Below, piece by piece: positions 23,902 to 24,440 of a DNA stretch of 24,440 bases (its first letter is position 1; the number at the start of each line of letters is the position of its first letter). Origin of the DNA: JBCBKZ01 sp039026975 (GTDB lineage Bacteria > Bacteroidota > Bacteroidia > J057); NCBI GenBank assembly GCA_039026975.1, contig JBCCLI010000050.1, forward strand, positions 1 through 24,440, written 5' to 3'. The position numbers and the translations under genes are program-made. Under the pieces are notes generated by a model that worked only from the letters and a program-made list of their open reading frames with translations, was not told the DNA's origin and made no database searches.

Positions 23902-24440
23902 ATGTCCAACTCTACTAAGTGTTTCTTGCTATTGGTTATTCTCATTATCCCATGCTTATCAATAGTATATTCCCAAATAAAAGGTTCTAACAGCCTGTCT
24001 GATGTAGGACTAGAAGTAAACACAGTGAAACCAAATCCCGTTAGTGAAAACACTTTTTTTTACCTAGGGAAATTTGGGTTATATAGTAAGCTAGTAGGAG
24101 TCCCTCCCAATCGAGTGCAGAAATATGGATACGTGAGTGAGGAGGGGGAAGTAATGATTTCTTTTCAATTTGATGAGGCAACCTCTTTTTCTAATAGAGA
24201 TGGATTTGCAAGGGTTAAGAAAGGGAGTAAGCCATTTTTACTAGATACACTAGGGAATCTTTACTCTTTGGCTACTAAATATGAGGAGCTTGACCTCGAA
24301 ACAGAAGCGCTAGACATGCACGGAAATTGGGGTAAGTAAATACCACCTGATATAGGTCAATTCCCTTCCATCAAAATTATTCTCGGATATGATATGTACA
24401 TGGATAGCCTCCCATCCTCTATTACTAATATTCATGAACT
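23902..24440 (+). pseudogene. Secreted WG-repeat / leucine-rich-repeat protein, interrupted by an in-frame stop and cut by window end
   Basis: Start chosen at ATG 23902, which begins a signal peptide (MSNSTKCFLLLVILIIPCLSIVYSQ); the frame is open back to 23707. After a linker comes a WG-type repeat: KYGYVSEEGEVMISFQFDEA then FARVKKGSKPFLLDTLGNLY. Next is TEALDMHGN, the start of a leucine-rich repeat. TAA at 24337-24339 ends the frame. Beyond the stop, in the same frame to the window edge, translation gives IPPDIGQFPSIK then MDSLPSSITNIHEL, good LRR consensus with correct spacing. The stop occupies one variable LRR position, so a point nonsense mutation, a sequencing error or read-through explains it better than a frameshift. 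Function unknown; such repeats bind proteins. Confidence 0.65.

Overview
The window reads as chromosomal DNA of a gliding-type Bacteroidota bacterium, most likely a Cytophagales member. The evidence is gldM followed by gldN (type IX secretion and gliding motor), a SprE/PorW-like lipoprotein, Bacteroidota-style TAnnTTTG promoter sequence, few Shine-Dalgarno sites, and an ATP synthase operon lacking the beta and epsilon genes. The species cannot be named from sequence alone.

Layout. 1-2593 (+): the 3' part of a gld operon, with gldM cut by the left edge and then gldN carrying an unusual acidic insertion, closed by a hairpin terminator. 2690-9698 (-): uvrC, a class A penicillin-binding protein and a SprE/PorW-like TPR lipoprotein. 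9792-17143 (+): a divergent run of an M23 peptidase, a bactofilin, then AtpZ-like and AtpI-like membrane proteins and atpB-E-F-H-A-G, ending in a terminator. 17341-19024 (+): an unrecognised 261-residue protein and a probable beta-propeller lipoprotein. 19414-21717 (-): gcvH followed by a TPR protein. 22361-23572 (-): a GT4-type glycosyltransferase. 23902 to the right edge (+): a secreted WG-repeat/leucine-rich-repeat gene with an in-frame stop codon.

Functional grouping. GldM and GldN belong to the proton-driven motor and periplasmic ring of type IX secretion, and SprE/PorW works with the same machine. The class A PBP, M23 peptidase and bactofilin form a cell-wall and shape neighbourhood. 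The Atp proteins make the F0 sector and most of F1; the beta and epsilon subunits must be encoded elsewhere.

The least explained DNA is non-coding. About 390 bp at 19025-19413 and 640 bp at 21718-22360 are packed with small palindromes. They include two tandem copies of a roughly 154-bp unit whose hairpin shows a compensatory base-pair change. The second copy carries a clean 23-nt insertion matching a motif that recurs in many bacterial genomes. I read these as dispersed REP- or MITE-like intergenic repeats. The other main oddity is the stop codon that interrupts a leucine-rich repeat at the right end without shifting its frame. I saw no tRNA, rRNA, CRISPR array, transposase or prophage.
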